Positions 47,174 to 59,634 of a stretch of 64,000 nt of DNA are shown here, piece after piece. How positions within the stretch are numbered: position 1 is the stretch's first letter; the number at the start of each line of letters is the position of its first letter. This stretch comes from Asterella californica. Lineage: Eukaryota > Streptophyta > Marchantiopsida > Marchantiales > Aytoniaceae. A program made the translations under genes and the position numbers. The notes below the pieces were generated by a model. It saw only the letters and a list, made by a program, of their open reading frames with translations, searched no databases and had not been told where the DNA came from. Where the stretch lies: positions 1-64,000 of the forward strand of contig JAYKYS010000022.1 in assembly GCA_036924285.1 (NCBI GenBank), written 5' to 3'.

Positions 47174-49197
47174 TGTGGTGCCCACAAATTACAAGAGGCA
47201 CGAATTTTTGAAATTTTTAAGAATAATGACTTGTTTGTATAACTGAAGAAGCGTTGTTACTTAAGGATACGTCTTCCTTAATAGGAAGATGATCTTAAGA
47301 GCTGTTTGTAATAAGAAGTTGACTTCTTCAAAAGACGACCGTCTTCGGAAGATCGTCTTCTCAGTGGCGTCTTCAGAAGACGAGAAGACGGCGGAAGATG
47401 GGAAGACGGCGGAAGACACCTAGCTTCCAGAAGACAGCGACCGCGAAGGACCAACCACGAGTTTTCGGATAAGACAGTAGGTGTACCTACTGGAGCACAC
47501 CGAATAGGGAGGTAGGTCAGGAAGACACCAAGGACGAGAACCCCTAATATGCGGGGAAGATGCGTGAGGAAGCACATTAGACACCTTCCAACTTCCCGCA
47601 GCATAGCGCACCTGAAGAAGATCGATTGAGAGAGTGAGCTTCGCGAACTAGCATTGAGAGAGGAATCAATTGAGACATCGAGGTAGGAGAGAGTAAGTTG
47701 GCAGCTAGGCGAAGGGTGAGATTGAATTGCGGGAGCACAAACAGCAGAGAAAGCGAAGGTGTTTCTGTGGAGCTTCCGAGAAGCTGACAGTGAAGAGTGG
47801 CGAGTAGAAGCAGAGGTGGAATCGAGGTGTGGACCGAAATTGACAGCAGTGCAGTCGTGTGGAGTCGCATTGGAACTAGGACAAGAGCCAGAAGCGCGCG
47901 GAGGTCGAAGGCAACTCGGGGAGCCAAAGAAGACTGTAGAGGTTCTTCCCCCTGTTCTTTTTCCCTCCCACTTCTTCTCGCCTTTTCTTGGTACTCCCCG
48001 CGCTTCCTTGATTGTGTGCAAGCAGCCTGATCGATTACCCCACCCCCATTCTTTCTATTGAGACATTGGGCGCGGAAGCGTTGCCCAAATTCTGTCAAGA
48101 CATCTCCTTGCTTCTTCCCAAGCTCAATTCGAGCTTCCCTACTCCTAGTCTTCAAATTGGAGACCCCAACTATCAATTTCCCTACCCTAAACTCTACCCG
48201 GAACTTGGAACAGAAGACGATTCGGAAGATGGGAACATCTTCGGAAGACACTTCTTGAACTTGACTGTCTTCGGAAGACATCTTCGGAAGACTGTCTTCG
48301 GAAGTCGACTGAACACAATTCGTATCAAGAGTGGATTTGCTTTGCTTTTGTGTTTAGAGAGACTTGGTACGAATCCTGAGTGGCTTGGTGAGTTGTTTTG
48401 TTATTTCGAGAAGTTGGAAGTCGGGAACTAGGCCTGTGCCTCCCGGTCTTCCAAGCTTCTCAACTCCCCATCTTCCTAGAGAGACTAGAAGACTGGAAGG
48501 CTGGCAAAATGAGCGAGAAGACGTGAGGGTCCATTTCGGGTCTCTTCTGTCCGACCCATAGCAGCCGTTCCTTCTTCTTCTCGAACTTAGAAGAGAGTTG
48601 TGAGAAGTCTTGCTGGCAGAATCTGGAGAGAATGGTCGAGGGTCATGTCTTCCCATCATGCAGCAAGCTTCTTCTGAGTGCGTATGAGAGATGAGAAGTC
48701 AGAAGAACAGAGTACAGTTGTCTTGAGTCTGCTGTGAGGATAGATTGCGTGTAGGAAGACGAAGACAGGTGAGACCAGTGAAGGGAAGTCCGACTTCGAG
48801 AAGTCTTCCGAGAACGACATTGAATCGGAAGCTATCCCAAGTGTCTTCCCAGAGGCCACTGTCATCGCAGGAGCCCACAACCATCTTCTGAACCTTTCTC
48901 ATACTCTACTTCTCGCATATCTTGTATCTTCTGATAGGAAGTAGGATGTAATGCAAGGTGGGTTGTCTTTTTGGTAATCCATGCGAGGCCTTGCGTAGAT
49001 AGGATTGTTTAGATATAGCTCGGAAGACGAGAGCTATCTAGGAAGTACTGTTAGAATCCTGGAAGACGGAGTAGCTGTCTTCTGGAAGACTAGTTTCGTC
49101 TTCTGAGAAGTAGAAGCTAGATTGTGGGCACTCGGGAAGAACTGAGCCTTCAGCTCATAGTAGGTGCTTGTGGTTTAGTGCAATAGATCTTCCAGGT

Positions 49198-51534
49198 ATG
49201 TCGATGCATCCGCGAGGTTTGGTGTTTCCAGCGGCAGAATTGGCCGAGGCCACTCCTTTCCTCAAGGAGTTGGGTCTCGACTTCTTCCTGTGGGATTGGA
49301 ACCTCGCAGATCAAGGGCTTCTGGAGGAGGTGTGGGCCGCGTTACCACCGCGTAACCGTGTACCTGCGAAGGCAGGAGTGGCTCGGGGAAGACCGTCTTC
49401 CTAGACTGAAGCCTGGTGGCGTAAGGCGTTTCACAGACCTGAGACCGAGAACCGAGGATATTGGTACGAGAAGAAGATCTTGCCTAGGATTGTGAGTTCA
49501 TGGCATGTGCCTGGGAGTACCACCTGCCTTTTCGTGGAAGACAGGCAGGGGAGGAACGGTTGGAAGATAGAGTCTTACCGGGAGCCGAAGAAGCGACTTC
49601 TGGCGAAGTTGTTTCTGCATCTTTTCCCCAAGGGAAAAGCGCAGAAGACAAGGTACTTAGGAGATCAGGACGTGGAGTTCTTGGAATCAGTGTGGGATGA
49701 CAAAGTGCCAATCTACTGGGGCGCGTACATCCACAACTATGTACAGACGGAGCTAGCATACTTGGGTACCCCGGCGGGAGGACATCTGACGCCCTTCTTC
49801 TGCTACTTGTATGTAGCCATGGGGGATCTTAGGGAAGATCAGCTGGCAGTGTATGGGCCAACGGAGCGACAGGAGGTGAAGGAGGAGACCTCGGAAGACG
49901 ATGACCGAGAGGCAGCAGCAACGCCCCCTCCCACTCTAATGCCACAGCTGAGGCCCGGCTCTCACCAGAAGACGCTTCTAGTGAGGGAAGACGAGTCTAG
50001 TGGGTCGGAAGACGCCACGCTAGTGAGGAAGATGGGTCACAGAAGTGTACCAAGGACACCCATCTCCCTCATTCATTCAGGATCGGAGTCGGACTCGGAG
50101 GAAGACTTGCTGAGTACCCGATCGGAGCAGAAGACAGCTTCTGGAACACCTGGGAGTCTTCCGAAGACTCTAGAAGACGAAAGATGGATGGGCGCTCCTA
50201 CTGCGATGCGAGGAAGCGCAAAGAGGAGAGCCGCTCCTGCCACGAGGAGTCTTCCACCCCGGAAGATGAGAAGAGTAGCTTCTTCTCGTGCGCAGAAGAT
50301 GAACGCCGTAGTGGTGGAAGAGGCTTCCTTGCCTCTGGAAGACGAAGTCGACACCATGGAGCGAGTGGTGGAAATGAACTTGTCTTCCGCAAGAAGACGA
50401 CTGGAGGAGTTCAGTGCCTACTTCCAGAAGGAGATCCAGCCCGCTATGGAGTTGTTGGAAAGGAGAGCGAGGGCACAGGAGAAGCCTTTACAGCCTGGAT
50501 TCGGCCTGCGCACCTTGCTGCGACAGGAAGACAGTCAGCAGAAGACGGAGTCGCTGGAAGTTAGCCTCCGCACTACGGAGAAGCTTGCAGCCAGGTACAA
50601 GGCGGAAGCAGCCGCTTCTGCCAAAGAATCGATGCAACTTCGGAAGAGCAACTAGGAGTTGCAGACGCGAGTACAGCAGCGCGATCAGGAAGTTCTCCGA
50701 GTGCGGGAGAAGATCACTGCCCTCGCAGAAGAGCAGACCACTTGGAAGATGCAGCGAGAAGCCGCAGAAGCACGAGCTGCAGTGGAGAAGACGCAGAGGG
50801 AAGCAGCAGAGGCCCGTGCGCAGAAGATGCTAGCTTTGTCGGTAGAAGCGCTTCAGAAGAAGTTCAACTTCACCGCGGGTAAGAAGTTCAACTTCACCGC
50901 GGGTAAGAAGTTACTTACCTTAGCTAGGGAATGGGACAGCGAGTCCAAGACGAGGTTGGTGGAATGCAGAGATAGCATGTTCAGGTACCTGGATAGACAG
51001 ATAGAAGGAGTGAAGACACTTTATGGTCTTCCCTCACTTCCGACACCTACAACCGCATCTTCCCAAGCCCCAGCACCCTCGACTGGATCCGGAATGGAGA
51101 AGGAGGAGTTCGATCTCGCTGTACACTTGGTGGTGACAGCGTTGGAAGACGAGAAGACTCCAGAAGACGCCCCGGAAGACATGATGTCTTCTGGAAGACA
51201 GGAAGACGAGCCGTCTTCCCAGGTATTCCGCGTGGAGGAAGCGACTTCCCCGGACCCCTATGAGGTCGCCATGGTCCCGAGTACTGCATCTGTGCCTCAG
51301 AAGACCGAAGACGCACCATTCGACTCTTCTTCCTAGAAGACCATTCCGTCTTCCGAAGTCGAAGCAGAGGAAGACGCAGCCGCAGAAACAGCAGGGCCAG
51401 CGAAGAGCGAGGAGAGGGAAGCTACCTCAGTGGTACCCGAGGTAAGTGCAGGGCTTCCCAGCCCATCAGAAGTCGAGGTAGTAGCTCCGGTAGGAGCAGA
51501 TCATGTAGAGATTGCCACCGAGCAATCAGAGTAG
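49198..51534 (+). pseudogene. Family A protein, 779 codons, three in-frame TAG
   Basis: I do not recognise the family. The frame is continuous from the ATG at 49198 to TAG 51532-51534 except for TAG at 49402, 50653 and 51334. Fragment A2 has TGG at the first and A3 has CAG at the second, so at least these two are mutations. Parts: a conserved, probably folded domain of residues 1-210 ('DFFLWDWNLA', 'WHVPGSTTCLFVEDRQGRNG', 'SYREPKKR', 'YLGDQDVEFLE', 'YWGAYIHNYVQ'); an acidic, Ser/Pro-rich linker; a basic patch 'SAKRRAAPA'; a coiled coil rich in Glu, Arg, Ala and Gln (about 390-580); and a Pro/Ser/Glu-rich tail. It could be a Gag-like structural protein (inference). The domain appears related to the family B protein. 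Confidence 0.7.
50857..50904 (+). repeat. Tandem 24-bp duplication in the A1 coiled coil
   Basis: AAGAAGTTCAACTTCACCGC and the next four bases occur twice in a row (50857-50880, 50881-50904), adding eight residues 'KKFNFTAG'. A3 has one copy. Frame is kept. Confidence 0.95.
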
Positions 51535-52420
51535 TTAGCAAACTTAATCGACACTTCCAGATTTAGTAGGATCGGACATGCTATCTTAAGGATGGCAGTT
51601 TTCCATGTAAAAATAGTTAGGATCCCATGTGGCAGCATCGGTAGCGTAGGAGTAATACAGTGGAGGGCTAATTGGGAAGAGGGACCGCATGCATGTGAGG
51701 TGACAACCTCTTGTCAGCGCCTCTCTCTCTCTCCCTGGTGGTCGCCTCCCCTGACTCTCGAGGCAGGTGGTTAAGTAGGATCGTAGGGTAGGAAATGGAG
51801 CTCTGCCAGTTCTGCCAGTTCTGTAGAATTCTGTCGTAACTGAACATACACATCGATTCTACAGGCACGCAGGCGAGACACATTAGAGCAGAGACAGTCT
51901 TAGCACACTACATCCGTCGTTGGAAACATACGAATAGTCTTGGAATATACAGGAGGGGTCTGCATACTCGCACCAGCAGTGGATTCGAAGATGTAGATAG
52001 AAGTAGTGGACAGTCTAGGAACAGGGAACGGCATCCTCGTGCAGTCCTGTTAGCTAGGCTGGTGTGTCGAGGAGTAGACACAGGAAGTAGCGGGAGTGAG
52101 CTTCCCAATGCCATTGTGACTTCTTCTCGGGGAATAGATTGTGGATTTGAGTGCAGCAGCTTCGCTCATGTCTTCTGGGTGGTGGAATGTATTGAATTCG
52201 CTCCCAATTGTGCATGGGAAGTGTTCTTCTTGAGTGGCGGTGAATGTCAACAGTTGTGGAGTGTAGCTTGACTCGTTCAGTAGAGCACTTGGGATCTACG
52301 TACGAACGGTCTTCTGGGTAAGGGATCCCAGAAGACAGAGCAGTCAGAGCAGCGAAGTGAAGAAGAAAGAAGCCTTCTTCCCGCAACAGAAGACGACATC
52401 CTCGAGTAGAAGACAGTGCT

Positions 52421-53168
52421 ACAGTACTCACGTTTGTTGTCTTCCTCCCCAAACTATTACAAGCAAGGATGGCTTGTTAGTCAGGATCCGGACTAGAAGC
52501 CTGTCGGAATCTTAATTGCCCTTTTTCATCATGTTTTCTCTTGTTTGGATTTCTTCTTCTTCCCATCTTCTCTCATCTTCCCCATCTTCTTATCTTCTTC
52601 TAGTGAGCTTCCGATACTTCTATTGAGCTTCCGTGAAGGTGAATGTCGCTGTAGTGCTGCAGGAAGACAACTTCCGTAGGCAGAAGCCTGGGAAGACTAC
52701 AGGGGGCATACATCCTGTGATTTATCCAACCCAATTGGAATGTGAGTGTGAGAGTAAGGTGTAACGACTATTACTAGTCGACTTCTGCGAAGCCGGACAG
52801 CCTTCTGGAGGTGTGAGAAGACGAGCTAAACCCCCAGAAGACGAGAATCGTTTCGGGAAGACGGTATCGAGAAGACCGGAAGAAGCAACTTGGAAGTAGG
52901 AAGATCGTCTTCTCGAGCTTCTCTGTGCATAATTGTGTGATATTTTAGTTGGTAGTTGTTTGTCTAGTTCCGGAGCACCATTTGGCGTGTCTGGAAGACG
53001 TGTTGTTTTGTGTGGTTTTGTGAGAAGACGGGATTTCTAAGCAAAACCCGTGTGTTTGTGTGTTTGAACAGATCTTAGAACTTAGAGCAGCGTTACTTGT
53101 GCAAATCCTCTGTGGGAACGATATCTTGTATACTAAATGGGCAAAAGGAGAAATCCTACGTCACTACA
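52421..53168 (+). repeat. Inverted-repeat arm (partner 62869-63616)
   Basis: About 750 bases, roughly 90% identical by eye to the reverse complement of 62869-63616. It begins ACAGTACTCACG and ends GTCACTACA. It contains TGTAACGAC near 52760 and many GAAGAC/GTCTTC sites. Confidence 0.9.
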
Positions 53169-54590
53169 AGGCTGCACGTCGTTTTAGGTAGTTTAAGTTT
53201 TACATAGGCATTTTAAGGGAGCTAACATGGTTGCCTATGAGTGAAGTTAAGTTACCACGTGGATTAGGGTACTAAAGGACAACCAAGTGGAGCTATCAAC
53301 TCCCATTGGTCTATTTTTATCTTTAGTTAAACTCTAAATTTAGAAACAGAAGTACAAAGCGGAGTTCGAGCATTTGGTTAGGGTACTGCGAAATCTGAGA
53401 GCATATGAGAGTAGAGCTCGTCGTGGTAGTCAATTTCAGTCAAATTCTTGATCGATTTGGATCAAAACTTCGTGGTTGCGTTCTCTGTCACCAGGACTAT
53501 GACTGCCCAAAAAGTTTCATGTGATTTGAGTGACTGAGTAATTCAGGGCGGCCGCTGAAGCAGAGGGGGCCTGAAAAGCTCTAAATCTAGAGCAGCAACT
53601 TCAGAGAGCGAGATCTGGAGTTCTCTGTACAATCAGGAGTCCCAACTTCACAAGGTTGTTCAACATCCTATAGACTCCAAATCCTGTAAGAATCTTTGAA
53701 AAGTGATCGAGCCAATTTGCTGTTATAGGTCGGAATAGCTGTCTGAGTACCAGAAACTGCTGCAATATCTTTGATTAGAACTTTTCTGTCCATATCTTGG
53801 TGTCAGAATTTGATCTCAAGCTGAAACTTCGTGTGTGTGCTCAGTGGGGTCTCTTTTATATGTAAGAGAAATTTAGATGTCTGAACCATCATAGTTTTCC
53901 TCTTCTTGAGTGTTAAAGTTCACCGCTTGATCCTATTACTATCAGTTAGATCTGAACTTTGCCTTCTGAGTAAATTAGAGGTTCATACAAACCTGTATGA
54001 GTGTTCATAGTGCTCTGTTGTAACTTGAAAAGCCTATCCCTTGAGTAAACCACCACAACCAGAAGCCCAACGCTTCTCTGATTAGGCACAACATAGCCTT
54101 CACAGTTAAATCACAGCCAGAAGGTTCCGCCCTTCCCAGGAAAACTCTCAACTCGACAACTTGGATGTTGTTTGGACTCTGGTTTGAATCGTGATCTTGG
54201 TGCAGCTCTTTTTGTTAACAAAAGGATGTTTCTCTTGCTTTGAGCTACGCTTTGACAATTTTGGGCCTAGGTTGAGATTCATGGGCTCGGTTTCGAGTTG
54301 GTGCAGATTACAAACCGCTCAGGCTTGTTCCTCTGTTTTGCATTCTTATAGAAAAAGAATCGGGAGTGTATATAAAATATAAGAGCTGGTATACCTTGCG
54401 ACGTATGCCCTCGTGGTTGTTTATCTTGTCTTGTCTTCGTTTGATACTGTACATCTCCACAACCAGGAACCTTGTATTTTCCTGGACAATTGTCACGCAA
54501 AATCTGACACGATAAGGTGGTGAACTCGAAGTGAAAGTCCGGGATGGAGATTTCTTTTGTGTTTAAAATTTGAAGAGGAGATTGATAATC
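53169..54590. other. Unassigned retroelement leader
   Basis: No coding sequence recognised. The style (repeated short phrases, 'CTTGGTGTCAG' near 53797 and upstream of a gag-like frame) suggests LTR or leader of the element whose gag remnant follows. A natural NotI site GCGGCCGC lies near 53549. Confidence 0.35.
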
Positions 54591-54599
54591 ATGAGGCCT

Positions 54600-55000
54600 A
54601 GAACGGTGATGGAAATGGAGCTAGTGGTTTGGGTTGATAGGTGCAGTTGGATCCGGTGATTGCATCGATGTTTCAAGCTTTCACATTGTTCTTACGGTAG
54701 CAACAGTTTGATGAGCGGAAGGAAGCTTTGACGACAAAGACGTTTCAAGCGGTGGTCAGCAAGATTGACCAATTTAGTGAGAGAGATGTCTCAAGATATC
54801 TGAGGCATTATTTGAAGGAGAAGGAGTGGAATCTGGTATTAGAAGATGAGATGATTGAGTCGTTTCAGTTGGTAGTAACTCTAGAGATTAGAGATCATGT
54901 TACAGTGCTAACAAAGCATTTTAACAAGGATTAGGAGACATTTGCTTGTGTCTTGATGGACGAGTATTTATTGGAGGACTCTGATTTGTAAACCCTCCGC
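54600..55000 (+). pseudogene. Gag-like remnant of a Gypsy element
   Basis: The frame from about 54720 reads 'TFQAVVSKIDQFSERDVSRY', 'LRHYLKEKEWNLV', 'EIRDHVTVLTKHFNKD', then after TAG 'ETFACVLMDEYLLEDSD'. The helical, charged pattern is like the N-terminal Gag of plant Gypsy elements. It ends abruptly near 55000. Confidence 0.5.
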
Positions 55001-55620
55001 GGTCTTATAGATCAACTATCCCCTAATCTCTCAACCTCCACGACAGTCATCGATGAATCTGCAACATGTTAGGTCAATCTCTCACTCAGAGATCACCTCT
55101 GATGACTTTGAGGGAAGCACACTATAACTTGAAGGGAAAAATGCTAAGTTCAATCATTCACTCATCTATAAACTCATCAACTAAAAATTTTCCATAAACT
55201 CATCAACTAAAATCTTTCATTCTAACGACGTCTCCCAAGTTCTCACATGCTAAAATATCACTCACTCTCTATATTACTCAAGTTGTCATTACGACGATGT
55301 GAAAACAAGGATGAGGAGCTCTTCTCTACTCCTCTATTTATACATTCTAGGTTTTTATCTTGGTACCCTGTGATAACTCAGCCGTAACTTTTTTTACCGG
55401 GTTTTACTAAGATATTACTTAAGGTAAAAGTATTAATCACATGTACTTCTTATCTTTTCACATTGGGTTATTCTTTCAAAGTCAACATTTTCTAGAAGGA
55501 TTTTGGAATATTCTCAAGGAATCTCAAATTTCCACCCCTCCTCTACACTAGAACCCACTAAAAAGAAAACAAGTGGAATCTCTTATTGTTTTTAATGCCC
55601 ACAAAGTCCACAACTTTAAA
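55001..55620. repeat. AT-rich LTR-like stretch with short tandem units
   Basis: Contains 'AACTCATCAACTAAAA' twice (about 55159 and 55197) and TATTTATACATTCTAGG near 55341, but no coding sequence. Probably part of an LTR; not resolved. Confidence 0.4.
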
Positions 55621-56300
55621 TCCATCACTAATATCAAGTCAAAAAGGAGATAAGGATACTCCCCATTTCGACTGGTTTATGGTGTGGAGTATAAGTTGTC
55701 GATCCAATTCAAATTGGATACTTTTCAAACTATTCAACGAAAGTTGAAGAGGTCGGGGAGTTGGAAGAGATTCGAGCGGTAGCAATGATCCGGATGGAAC
55801 GAGCTCAAGCGTATCAAAAGAAGACTTACGACAAACGATTGGGCAAGAGAGAGGTAAAACCTTTTCAAGTCCGAGATTGGGTAATGTTATACGATGCGAT
55901 CAGATTCAAGAGGGCTAGGAAGAAGTTTCTTCCTATATATTTTGGTCCTTTTGTTGTAGATAAGGTGTGGAGCAACTTCACATAAGACCTTCAGGAGCTG
56001 AGAGGAAGGATATTCGATCGCGTAAATCACGGCAAGTTGAAATTGTTTCATCGACAAGAGTTCTCTCTTCACTCCGAGGACGGAGTGAAAATTTAGTCCG
56101 TGGGTAAAATGTAACGACCTCTGTTACACATAAGAAGTTGTCTATTAGTAAGGTGTTTAGTTATAACTAAGTGTGGATAATGTTTATTTGCTGCCCAAGT
56201 ACTTTAAGGACGTATCAAGTTAGTCATGACTAGCTAAAGTTAGTTATGGTTAAACTTAGCTGTACTTTTGGCAGAATTCAGATATTTCTTAAAGAGTGAG
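55621..56300 (+). mobile_element. Gypsy relic: integrase C-terminus and start of LTR
   Basis: 'YSPFRLVYGVEYKLSIQF' (about 55650-55710), after a frame change 'ERAQAYQKKTYDKRLGKREV', then 'FQVRDWVMLYDA', 'FGPFVVDKVW', and a tail to about 56095: the GPY/F end of integrase. TGTAACGACCTCTGTTACAC at 56109 is the probable LTR start. It faces the minus-strand element at 56361-59070, whose integrase lacks exactly this part. Confidence 0.75.
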
Positions 56301-56360
56301 CACTACTATCTTGTCATCTTGTCTAAAAAATAGAAAGGAGGTGGGTAGAAGTCTTTGTTG

Positions 56361-59070
56361 TCATTCGATATTCTCATAAGATGACATGTAGTCTCTTATC
56401 CCAAGTATGTTTGCAGTCTCAACACTAGCATATTTGACGAGCATCATACAAAGTGTAAGATTGGTCTTCTCCGCAAGACCATTAACATTTGATTTGTATG
56501 AGATCGTTACTCGTGGCTTGATAGAAAAGTGTTGTAGCATAGCAGTAGTCATGTTCCTTACAAACTCTCCTCCTCTATCTGAGACCAACTCTAACAGACA
56601 TCCAAATCTTGTGATGATCCTCTCTCATAGGAATCTACCGACTTCCGTTTCATTAGTCTCCTTCAAAAGTCTAGCCTCTACTCACTTGGTACAATAGTCA
56701 ATGACGACTACAATGTATCTATTGCCCCGAGGTGTCTTATTAAGAGGACTTATAAAGTCAATACCTCACTTCTCAAATGGTCTTAACACTGGAATTGATT
56801 TTAACGGAGGTGTTCTAGTAGACTTCAGAGCAAATGCTTGACAAGTGTAAGGTTTGCATCTCTTGATCAACGCGTTACGTTCTCGGGTATGCATACCTTC
56901 TAGAAAAGAGCCACCTGCAAGAAAAATCCAGATTTCCTTGTACTCGTCTGGTATCTCCTCAATGCTTATGATGGTCATCAAATGCTCGTCTGGAAATGAA
57001 TCATCAAACGGTTTTTCTCTCTTATCATCATAAGCCCTCGACAAAAGATCAACATTCACATTTTTTTCCCTGGTCTTTCTTTGACCACGTAATCATATTC
57101 TGTTTGAAGAATCTTTCAACGAGCAATACGACCTTCGGCATTAGGCTTATTAAAGATGTACTTTAAAGCCTTGTGATATGTGACTATGGAGAATTTCTCT
57201 CCTAGCAAGTAGTGTCGAAATTTCTTCAATCCAAAGATCATCGCTAATCCTTCTCGTTCTCACGGAGTAATTCTTCTCCGCTGGAACCATCTACCTACTA
57301 GCATAAGCTATAGGATGATCATGTCCATCTCCATCTAACTCACTTAATGTACATCCGATTGCTACATTGGAGACATCCATATACAGAATAAATGTTTTAC
57401 TCCACTCATGTTTAACAAGTATAAGAGTTATCACCAATGTCTTTTTCATCTCCTCAAATGTTTCCTTTGGCTTATGATCATTCACTATCAAGTCAAAATC
57501 AACTCTCTTCTTCATGTACATAGTCAAAGCTATTGCTTTGTTTGAGAAGGAAAAGACAAACCTACGATAATATCCAACCACGCCAAGAAACTGTCTCAAC
57601 TTTGTCAAGTTGATAAAAATGAAAGATCTACAATCTTCTTCACCTTCTCATGATCTACCGCAATCCTATTCTTGGAAATGATGTGTCCTAACAACATACC
57701 TTCTTTGCAACCAAAGATGCACTTCTCTGGATTTAGAGAAGCGTTGGCTTGCTCCAACTGCTGTAAAACTTTGATCACATGATCAAAGTGCTCCTCCTTT
57801 CTTCCGTACACACAGAAATCGTCAATGAAATCACGAACAAACTTCCTTATGAATGGTTCAAACACCTTGTTCATGAACTTCTGAAACGTGGCCGAAGCAT
57901 TAAACAGTCCGAATGGCATCACTCGGGATGCAAATGTTCTCCAAGGAATAGTGAAAGTAGTCAACTGCTGGTACTACTGTACTATCTTGATTTGGTTATA
58001 CCCACTACAACCATCACCAAAGTTGTACCACTCATGATCAGCAAATTCCTTCTAAATCTCATCTATAAATGGTAGAGGATAATAATCCTTCTTGGTAACT
58101 ACATTCAGCTTCTTATAATCTATGCACACTCGCAACTTACCATTCTTCTTCTTGACAATCACAATGGTTGAAACCCATTCTGAGTTTTCTACCTCGTATA
58201 TGAAACTTGCCTCTTTCAACTTGTCTATCTCCTCCTTGAACATCATTGACTTGGTAAGATTGACTCTTCTCTACTTCTATCGAACTGGTTATTGCGTTCT
58301 CCTCCAATACGATCCGATGAGTCTCTAGAGTCACCTCCTTCAAATCCTTGTAACTGAAAGCAAACAGTTTATTTGAAATATATCTAAGAATATATTTTTC
58401 TCATCTTGAGTGACATTGATAGCAAACTTCAAGGTAGAGAGTCTTCTCACAATCTCTGTTTGACTCAACTCTTCTTTGTCATGATCTTTCTCTACTGTTG
58501 GTCGAGACAACAAGTCAATAGCACTAAGCTGATGTAATGATTCATCTTGACCAAATCCTTCGTCATCAGACGAGGATTCTTGATCATAAAAATCTCCCGT
58601 ATCTATTTCTGAGAACACTATGATCATCCTTTATATCAGATTCACAATAGTCATTGGTGGGTCTATCAAAATCAGAAGTCACAACTTCAACATTCGAGAG
58701 AGGTACTATCACTTTGTGATCTCTAAATCCAATCCGTAAATATCCTTTGTGCCACCTATCAAAGATACGCACAGCTCTCAACCAAGGCCTACCTAGGAGC
58801 AAATCATAACTAGAGTCCTTTAACACTTGAAAGGACATCAATGTTTGAACTCGTATCATAGACACGATCACCTTCTCTAACACACTTAGAGGTCTTACCC
58901 GTTGCTTGTTAGCCATCCTCACGACAATGCTAGACGGACGAGTTGGTTCCATCTCCAACTCTTCATCAACCTCCCGATATGGCATTTATAGCCGATCCTC
59001 CATCCACCAATACGTCAAAGACGTAGTGGTCATTCAATTGGATTGCAATCTTCAAAGCCCTAATGCATAC
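56361..59070 (-). mobile_element. Ty3/Gypsy relic: protease, RT, RNase H, integrase
   Basis: Minus strand, in pol order. Protease: 'FDVLVDGGSAIN' (about 59030-58995), then after a one-base shift 'YDLLLGRPWLRAV' (about 58810-58770). RT: 'VKKKNGKLRVCIDYKKLNVV' (about 58165-58105), 'FTIPWRTFASRVMPFGLFNA' (57958-57899), active site 'FIDDF' (about 57830), 'LNPEKCIFGCKEGMLLGHII'. 'LRQFLGVVGYYRRFV' opens the connection domain at 57599, and RNase H starts at 'FILYMDVSNVAIGCTLSE'. A spacer follows with 'GMHTRERNALIKRCKPYTC'. Integrase has 'ELVSDRGGEFVRNM' (about 56597-56555) and 'NGLAEKTNLTL', then ends at about 56361. Several frameshifts; dead. Confidence 0.9.
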
Positions 59071-59634
59071 TTGTGAAGCCTTGGATTTCTAATTTGTTAG
59101 AAAATTTTTATTTTTGTTAGATGACACAGTAGATTAGTTAGTATAGATGATAGATAGGATAAGTTTAGTTGTAGTATAGAGTTTTTTAGCCGAAGAATAG
59201 TGCTGAGCAAGAATACAGAACCTATGAAGTCTACATCTTTGGAATAATAACCTAGTTGTGTTCTTTAGACGAAGAGCTTTCTAGAGATACCTCATTTGTT
59301 GAGAACGGATGTTGGACGACGAAGTTATGACCTTGGGAAGGAGGACCAAAATAGCACAGGAGTTCACGCAACTTTGCGGTCAAGAGACAAGAGGAACTTC
59401 GCACGTCGGGAAGCGAGAGGAAAAATCTATAAGGAGAGTCAAAAGCAAATCACTTTTATTATTTCCACTTGCGAGTTTACCGTAGCGCTTTGCAACAATC
59501 GGTACGAGAGAGACGAAGAGTGTCTTCGGTGAAGAGAGTCTTCCTAAGGTTTAGTGCGACATAGAGGCGAAGACGGACTTCATACAAAGAGAGACGAAAG
59601 ACTTTGGTCTTCAACTTAGAACAGAATGAGAGGA

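Larger units (their letters stand above)
47174..53168 (+). mobile_element. Family A element, copy A1 (near complete)
   Basis: The start TGTGGTGCCCACAAATTACA (47174) is shared with copy A4 (63619), so it is a true element end. The leader of about 2 kb (47.17-49.20 kb) and the 3' region (51.54-53.17 kb) are packed with GAAGAC and its complement GTCTTC, often as small palindromes. One long protein frame lies at 49198-51534. I found no integrase, RT or transposase, and no long terminal direct repeats within the copy, so it is probably non-autonomous; class unknown. The last 750 bases match, inverted, 62869-63616. Confidence 0.6.

Noticed and set aside
47278..48281. Minus-strand frames of 234-247 codons in the A1 leader
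   Set aside because: They are rich in Ser, Leu and Arg from the GAAGAC/GTCTTC composition, overlap each other, and carry no family features.
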